The notes beneath the pieces are model-generated. The model ran no database searches, was not told where the DNA came from, and worked only from the letters and a program-made list of their open reading frames with translations. A stretch of 64,000 nt of DNA from Euborellia annulipes. Lineage: Eukaryota > Arthropoda > Insecta > Dermaptera > Anisolabididae. The translations under genes and the position numbers were made by a program. Where the stretch lies: positions 182,265-246,264 of the forward strand of contig JAKCPI010002471.1 of NCBI GenBank assembly GCA_023213315.1, in the 5' to 3' direction. Shown here piece after piece: positions 57,653 to 64,000 of this stretch; within the stretch, counting starts at the first letter, position 1, and the number at the start of each line of letters is the position of its first letter.

Positions 57653-57860
57653 GGTATAAGAATATTTTATGGCTGGTGGAATTTCTATTAGGAATGAAAG
57701 AAGAAAACGCAACCAGAATTTTTTCTTTAAAAATATATTTTAACAGCTTATGTTTCGGCCTTGGTAAAAGCCATCCTCGGATGGCCACTAACAACTCCGA
57801 GGATGGCTTTGACCAAGGCCAAAACGTAAGCTGTTAAAATATTTTTAAAGAAAAATTCTG
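57653..57860. mobile_element. Inverted hammerhead pair in X2, more worn than in X1
   Basis: It matches 38690..38850. The plus motif reads CCGAGGA, GGCTTTGACCAAGGCC, then AAAACGTAAGCTG; GAAACGTC is lost. Confidence 0.65.
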
Positions 57861-58261
57861 GCTTCGTTTTTCAATCCTGAAGAAAAATATTTTTCTCAAA
57901 TCTTATTTTCACGCTCTAGGGGGGTGCCTAACTTAAGTATAAAATTTCAACCTCCTAGCTCAATTCCTTCATGCTTTACATTAAACCCCCCTGGTTAATG
58001 CCTTCATACCTCCGAGGGGGGGGGGGGGGGGGCTTTAAGGAAATGAGAGCCTTCACCGCGAAATTACTCTCAAAATAATTTGAATACATTTATAAATAAT
58101 TATTTTAATTTTTATTTTATTTTAAAATTATTTTATTTTAATTTTCAACCCTTAATCCACCCCTGTGTAAAAGTACATTAAAGAAATTTGATTAACAAAA
58201 ATATAGGATATATAGAAAGAATATAATGGTAAATAATGGTGACTAAATAAAAGAAAAAAAT

Positions 58262-58507
58262 GCCCTCGGGCTTGGTGTAGTTGGTAGCGTGCCTACCTTC
58301 GATACTGAACGTCGCGGGTTCGGACTCCTGGCAGTCCGAAATGGATACCAAATGGCTTTAATAGAAATGCCTGGACCCCCAATATGTATATTATTAATTA
58401 ATAACGGTTATCGTATAGTATAGTCTTATATGGACTGAGTTGGCGAAAAGACTCTGTGTATGTGTGTGTGAATGTGAAAGAGAAAAAAAGATAAAAAATA
58501 AAAAACT
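58262..58507 (+). mobile_element. tRNA-derived SINE
   Basis: GCCCTCGGGCTTGGTGTAG, box A TTGGTAGCGTGCC, box B GGGTTCGGACTCC, central palindrome shortened, TGTGTGTGAATG tail and A-rich end. Confidence 0.85.
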
Positions 58508-58587
58508 AATTTTTTTTTCAATGACACCTACACTCCCCCTCCCCTTTCAATAGCTTATATTCTCCCTCTACCCTTAGTGAAATCAAA

Positions 58588-58593
<6 letters not shown>

Positions 58594-58618
<25 letters not shown>

Positions 58619-58819
58619 CACCCTCCTCTCTCTCCCCCTCCCCCCCCCCCCCCCACCCCCACCCCCTCCCTTCGGCACTCCAGCCAAATAAAATTTTTTC
58701 TTTATCTCCTATTATTAAAAAAAAAAATATTGGGGGAGCCTCCTTACTTATTTTTTTATTTAATATAAATAAAAACGGGCCCGGGCCGCCCGCGGGGTTG
58801 GGTGTGTTTCTCCCCCCGC
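58594..58819. repeat. Low-complexity insert (poly-T, C-rich, then GC-rich)
   Basis: Absent from the matching place in X1 near 40393. About 31 T are followed by C-dominated sequence and, after an AT-rich stretch, GGGCCCGGGCCGCCCGCGGGG. Long homopolymers leave its true length uncertain. Confidence 0.55.
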
Positions 58820-59380
58820 GGACAAAACATTTAATTTCATATTCAAAAGAATCGTTTTTCGCAGTCAAATTATTTGTTTCTATCATTTTTTTTTCAACGA
58901 TAAAATGCATAATAATTACCTTTAATAAGACACTCAAGAGGGTGTGCTGGCTGACGGTGAGGTCAGGGTGGGTTGCACTATATTAATTATTCACTTTGAT
59001 TCACTTTAAACACAAAAAAGATAGCAGCGCCTGCATCCCGGCAACGCACTCGACTCGACTGAATGAGAAATTCGTCTCTCTGTTTGTTTTGGAATAAAAT
59101 AGATGAAAATAACAATTCCCTTTTTATTAAAAGTAAAAAAATACCTTTTGCTCTTATCTAACTATATTTAGAGATGGAAAAAAAATCTCAACAAGTGATT
59201 TGGAATATTCCAAGGCCTTTCTTAAATAATCAACCCTTCATCCCCCCCCCCTAATCAAAATAATAATCAACGCTATTTTTTGACTGTTTTCTATTTATTG
59301 GCTTCAATTTAGGTAAAACAAATTATAAAAAAAAAAAAACATTTTTTTCAATTTTTCAATTCAACCCCTATTCAAATCTT

Positions 59381-59664
59381 TTTTTTTTTTTTTTTTTTTT
59401 AAATAAAACACACTTTTTTCTCATTCACACTCACACTCACACACACATTCAAACAGTCTTTTCGGCAACTTAGGCCATTTAAGACTTTTACGATAACCGT
59501 TATTTAATAATATATTTATATATTTATTTGGGGTCCAGGCATTCTTATTTAAGCCATTTGGTATCCAAATGGCTTAAATAAAATCATTGGACTGCCTGGG
59601 GTCCGAACCCGCGACTTTTGGTATACGATGTTAGCACGCTAACCCCTACACCAAACCCCGAGGG
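59381..59664 (-). mobile_element. tRNA-derived SINE, full length, 13-bp target duplication
   Basis: CTATTCAAATCTT flanks it at 59368..59380 and 59665..59677. It has poly-T, the AACAGTCTTTTCGGCAAC body, the palindrome, TGGGGTCCGAACCCGCGAC (box B), box A and ACCCCGAGGG in reverse. Confidence 0.9.
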
Positions 59665-59767
59665 CTATTCAAATCTTAAAAATAAAATAATTAACAATGC
59701 TATCGCCTGGATCCGCTTTTGGGTTTTACACATAGTATAATTTTCTAGAATGAGTCTTACTTTAGGC

Positions 59768-60092
59768 CAATGGTTTCTAAACTTTATGTTACAACGCCTC
59801 TCTTAAAAATATTTAATCGTATGACGTCCTCCCCCCCCTCCACACATTTAATAAAATAATACAAAAACAAAAATTTTTAATACTAAAAAATATAAATTTA
59901 TATTATTTATTCATATTTATTATTTTAATTAAGGAAAACCTCCGCTCCGGAATCTTCTAAATTATTTTAATATTTTATTTATAAAACTAGCAATCATTTG
60001 GAAAATTGATCTTGGAGGCCAATATTCGCGCCTCCCCTTAGACTAGTCCGCGACTCCCTAGGGAGGCGCGCCTCACAGTTTGGAAAACGCTG
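59768..60092. mobile_element. hAT-type MITE, third copy
   Basis: CAATGGTTTCTAAACTTTAT opens and CAGTTTGGAAAACGCTG closes it. It has the same interior as 38379..38627 with an extra AT segment near 59915. Confidence 0.7.
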
Positions 60093-60168
60093 CCCTAAGC
60101 TTTGAATGTTCCAGTGAAAATGGGAGGTATTTTTTTAACGTTTTGAATTGAACAGGAGTTAATGAATA

Positions 60169-60480
60169 ATTGTCAACAATACACGATCTTACGTATTCTA
60201 ATATTTACTGTAATCATGTACAATTTCTTTTTTTAATTTTTATATGTATATAAATTGAACATTGAATCAAAGACCCCAAGCAAGTAAATGATAATTTGTA
60301 TACACATAAAAATTAAAAAAAAAAAAAGAAATTGGACAGGATTACAGTAAACATTAAAATACCTAAGATCGTGTATTGTTGACAATTATTTGCCCTGATG
60401 AAGGTCGTGATAGACGACCGAAACGTCGGCAAGTAAAAATTAAATAAAATATTTTTTTATTTAATCTCCTGGCTGCAAAG
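60169..60480. mobile_element. Inverted-arm element with a single hammerhead
   Basis: AATTGTCAACAATACACGAT and its complement at 60370..60389 begin arms of about 85 bp around a centre with AAGTAAATGATAATTTG. The hammerhead lies just outside the right arm, and the TCTCCTGGCTGCAAAG tail follows. Confidence 0.7.
60386..60436 (+). ncRNA. Best hammerhead ribozyme candidate in the window
   Basis: Stem I TTATTTGCC/GGCAAGTAA (9 bp, one G-T), core CTGATGA, one extra A, stem II GGTCG/CGACC with a 7-nt loop, GAAA, then CGTC before the cleavage point. Stem III is only the self-complementary ACGT, as in the minimal PLE hammerheads thought to work as dimers. It is antisense to Cbl. Confidence 0.75.
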
Positions 60481-60489
60481 TTCCTTTCG

Positions 60490-61110
60490 GTTTCCTGTTT
60501 AAATCTCCACAGTCATAAGACATTAAATGTATTTTTTTACAATTTAAGCTGATGATGGCAAATATTTCAGAGGATTTTTGAATTTTCTTCCAAAAAATGC
60601 TGGAAAAAATTATTTTAATTTTCTTCCTATTTCCTTCTTGAATTAATTCATTTTTGAATCAATTGATTTTTTTTTTCAAATAGGGTCTACATAACAAATA
60701 AAATAAAGAATGGGATGGTAGGGATAAATTAGATAAAATAATGAAATGCTTAAAATCAACGCCATCAGACAAATTCAGCCCTCAATCGTTAGATTCAATT
60801 TTTATATTAATTTCGGAAATTTTACATATATATTCACAAAAAAAATAGTGTAAATAAATTTGAAAGCACTATGCAAACCCTTTAATAAATACACGTTTAC
60901 GATATTCGACTCGATATTTTTCTTATTGTAGCTTTAATTGACAACTGAGGAAGGACTCGACCGTCGACCGAAACACCCAGAATGAAATGAAAATTGAGTA
61001 TAGGTTAACTATAATGATAATTAAAAATATTAGCCTCAGATGCCGAAAAGGCTTTTTCTTTTGTTAGTAGAAGGAAAAATGTTACTGTAAAAAGAAAACA
61101 TCTGTTGTTA
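60490..61110. other. Intronic sequence 3' of the Cbl EF-hand exon
   Basis: ACTGAGGAAGGACTCGACC and GACCGAAACACCC near 60946..60980 resemble a worn hammerhead about 140 bp from the splice donor. Nothing else was recognised. Confidence 0.35.
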
Positions 61111-61116
61111 AAACTA

Positions 61117-61392
<276 letters not shown>

Positions 61393-61739
61393 CTAATTCA
61401 ATTAACTCCAAGTCAATACCAGTCAATTCTTATTATATGACCCAATGGCATTCGCTTCAATGAATTGATTAATTTAACGAAACGGATTAAGCCACTTAAA
61501 TAAGTGACTCGTTTCCCGAAACTCTTCTAATTTCGTCATATACTCGAACAATTGGGGATAATTATATTTTCCCCAGCATTTCACCCAGTTCATTCAGGAA
61601 ATTATATTTAAACGAAAATCCCTTTTTTTTTTCTTCGTTTCGAACGAAACTTCGAAAAGGAAAATGGGAATAATGTAAGGGAACGGGAATTTCCGTGTTT
61701 GTATATAACTTACTTTTTATTTCTATAAATACAATATAA

Positions 61740-62437
61740 TAAAAATCTGGTGTGACTGGCGCACAGCACACAACTTTCTCTTACCTTCGGTAATCGAAAG
61801 TTGTGTTCTGTGCTTGTCACACCAGATTTTTTGTGTCGACATGTATTTAGTTTCCGGCAGTAGGGTACAATTGCATTCAAGATGTAAAATTTATAAGTAT
61901 GGCAAAATGTTTATATTTTGATACCATGGCAACCATTTCTCCTATCTTTTCTATGGAGTACAAGAGTAAAGTGGTCTTCAGAAGATTTCAATCACAAAAT
62001 GAGAATATACATTTTATAGAGAATCTAAAAAATAATTGATTTTTGAATTTTAAAAAAATCGTTGGAGCAAATTTTGAGAAAATCGAAAAAAACTGAAAAA
62101 GTGCATCAGTAAAGTGCTAGTACTCTTTGGTCGATTTTGTTCAAAAGCTTCGTGTCACGTCCCATGGGGGTGCCTAACTTAAATATAAAATTTCAACTTC
62201 CTAGCTCTTTTCGTTCTTGAGATATTTTGTTCACAGACACACAGACAGACACACAGACAGACACACAGACAGACACACAGACAGACAGACCATGTCGCGA
62301 AAACCACTTTTTTTGGATTCAGGGGACCTCAAAACGTGAAGATCCATCAAAATCTCGACATCGAATTTTTGACATGAATCCAATACTTTCTCTCTATATA
62401 TATATTACATATATACATAGGTAAGAGAAAGTAAAAA
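61740..62437 (+). mobile_element. Helentron-like element copy A18, full length and well kept
   Basis: Complete head hairpin (CTGGTGTGACTGGCGCACAG ... TGTGCTTGTCACACCAG), body, (ACAG)n/(ACAC)n compound microsatellite at 62233..62291, CATGTCGCGAAAACCAC block and the end palindrome. It shares private variants with copy A1 (2934..3607), e.g. TTTCAATCACAAAATGAG and TTTTGATACCATGG. Confidence 0.78.
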
Positions 62438-62551
62438 AGTATTAATTAGAAATAATTCGTCAATTGTAAGATATGATATAAAATAAAATGTTTTGTTAAA
62501 AAATATTATATTAAGATAATAAAGGCCGGTTTCTTCACTTCTAGTCAACTA

Positions 62552-62972
62552 CAGGGCCGTATTTACGAAGAGGCTGATTAGGCGAACCCCTGGGGCATAT
62601 AGGCTATGTATACATTTATTTTTAATAGGGTCCGACCGAAACTTGTATTTCCTATACAAAATTCATAACATTTTACCGTTTTTTTTCTTTGAAATTTTTT
62701 TCCCCTTCCGTGAAAATCATTTTACCTTTTTTTTTGGGAAGGCAAAATTTTTTCCGGCTCTTTTCCGTCTTGCGGAAAATTTTTTTTTCCCCTCACGAGG
62801 TCATTTGACCTTTTTTTTCGTGCGAGTCTCATCCCAACTTTTCATACTCAGGTTTCGGCCGAAACCGAAACCAGGATTGTTGGCCGAAACTGGCTAAACC
62901 GTAGCCGAAGCCGAATATTCGGTCGGTTCCTAGAGGGGGGGGGGAGGCGGCAAATGCCTAAAGCCGGCCCTG
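62552..62972. mobile_element. hAT-type MITE, 8-bp target duplication with one mismatch
   Basis: CAGGGCCGTATTTACG opens and AAAGCCGGCCCTG closes it. GTCAACTA and GCCAACTA flank it. The interior has the AAAATTTTTTCCGGCTC and GTGAAAATCATTTTACC units in common with 29694..30056. The GGTTTCGGCCGAAACCGAAA near 62851 is a short palindromic repeat. Confidence 0.78.
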
Positions 62973-63327
62973 GCCAACTAGTACACGCTTAATCCTCGAG
63001 TTAAAAAATAGTTTTTCTCATATAGTTAGCATTCTGAGGTATAAGAAAAGTTGAAGGAAGTTAGGAACTTAATAAAGACATCATTAATAAAAATTATTAA
63101 AAATTAAAATAACAAAAAATAAATAAATAAATAAATAAACAAGGCTTGTGTTCTTAATTTCACCCTTAGTTAAGCCTTAAACTTAACTACGATCTGGGCT
63201 CTTATTTAATCATTTGATTAGTTTAACTAGATGTGACAAGACTCGAAAGTCATAATCAACTAGTTTATCCGAGGGAAAATTAGTGAATTATTAATGAAGA
63301 AACCCGTCCCGCTATAACAAGTGAAAA

Positions 63328-63567
63328 GCCCTCGGGGCGTGGTGTAGAGGTTAGCGTGCTAACCTCGTATACCAAACGTCGCGGGTTCGGACCCCAGGCA
63401 GTCCGATGATTTTATTTAAGCCATTTGGATACCAAATGGCTTAAATAAGAATGCCTGGACCCTAAATAATATATATTCATAACGGTTATCGTCAAAGTCT
63501 TAAATGGCCTAAGTTGCCGAAAAGACTGTGTGAATGAGAAAAAAAGTGTGAATGTTTTAAAAAAGAA
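63328..63567 (+). mobile_element. tRNA-derived SINE, near consensus
   Basis: GCCCTCGGGGCGTGGTGTAG, box A AGAGGTTAGCGTGC, box B GGGTTCGGACC, the full AAGCCATTTGGATACC palindrome, AACGGTTATCG and a short tail. A duplication of AAAAG is possible but too short to rely on. Confidence 0.88.
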
Positions 63568-63569
63568 AA

Positions 63570-64000
63570 TCTTACTATACTATATTTTACCTTAAAAGGT
63601 AAATTTTCTTTTGATTTCTTTCAAAAAACGGAATGAAATTGAAATTTTTTCTTTCCTAATGTGTCTTCTTTGTTTATAAAAAACGATGTTAAAAAAATGT
63701 TGATAGTATAATAAGATTGGGTGATTTGTCTTATGAGAAAAGGTGTGGTCTAATTTTAAGGGGGTTTGGAGTTAGGTGTGGTTTGTAAAAGGGCTTAAGC
63801 CATTCGTAAGGCGAAGAATTCATGTTCAAATATTAGCTGGCCCCGACAAAGAAGCCGAGTGCTAGCTAGATGGTCTATTGACACAGTCAGGGACGAATAA
63901 CGTCGACGACGATGGCATGCAGCTACGCAAATATTTGCAGGGTTTGGTCTATTTTCCCCCAGGGCTCTGGCCCTTTCCTCTCTCTGGCTCGTTCGTGTTC
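63570..64000. other. Intronic sequence upstream of the EF-hand exon
   Basis: The last 200 bp are GC-richer (GCTGGCCCCGACAAAGAAG) but show no Cbl residues in any frame that I read. Confidence 0.4.

Larger units (their letters stand above)
56924..59705 (+). repeat. Duplicated block, copy X2
   Basis: This is the same block order as X1 (38379..40990). Private to this copy are the Helentron-like insert 56978..57450, the SINEs at 58262 and 59381, and the low-complexity insert at 58594..58819. Most of the Helentron-like tail seen in X1 is absent here: the match stops at CATGCTTTACATTAAACCCC. Confidence 0.8.

Noticed and set aside
58518..58937. 139-residue minus-strand protein with K and G runs
   Set aside because: It is the translation of a poly-T and C-rich low-complexity insert.

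Overview
This is a 64 kb piece of animal nuclear DNA, roughly two-thirds A+T by eye. The only recognisable host gene is a Cbl-type E3 ubiquitin ligase on the minus strand. Three consecutive coding exons can be read: 61118..61264 (EF-hand part of the tyrosine-kinase-binding region), 35370..35501 (EF-hand to SH2 join) and 22674..23031 (rest of the SH2-like fold, linker helix, first six zinc ligands of the RING). Splice sites and codon phases agree across all three, so they form one open frame of about 212 residues. The introns between them are 25.6 kb and 12.3 kb. The N-terminal exons lie beyond base 64000, and the exon with the last two RING cysteines was not found before base 1. From memory the protein resembles insect Cbl more than vertebrate Cbl, so a protostome, probably an arthropod, is the best guess. 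The species cannot be fixed.

Nearly everything else is intronic repeat, and the repeats are nested. Six groups stand out. (1) About twenty loci carry hammerhead-ribozyme-like motifs of the kind known from Penelope-like retroelements. Most are head-to-head inverted pairs, so both strands encode a motif. (2) About eighteen copies of a ~650-870 bp element have a long hairpin at one end, a short palindrome at the other, and an internal TCTG microsatellite; it looks like a Helentron-type non-autonomous rolling-circle element. (3) About ten copies or fragments of a tRNA-derived SINE carry Pol III boxes. (4) Short TIR elements of hAT type (8-bp target duplications) and mariner type (TA duplications), including large foldbacks. 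(5) Two copies of a ~230 bp GC-rich retroposon have 11-13 bp target duplications. (6) A ~2.7 kb block is duplicated at 38.4-41.0 kb and 56.9-59.7 kb, each copy with private insertions.

Layout: 1-22.6 kb is intron 3' of the last visible exon, with HHR pairs, Helentron-like copies, SINEs and the retroposons. 23.0-35.4 kb is the intron between the SH2/RING exon and the middle exon, with a mariner relic, a 1 kb foldback, hAT MITEs and a tRNA-derived palindrome. 35.5-61.1 kb is the large intron, holding the duplicated block and the clearest nested insertions. 61.3-64 kb is upstream intron. No full-length reverse transcriptase, Rep/helicase or transposase frame was seen, so the elements here look non-autonomous.
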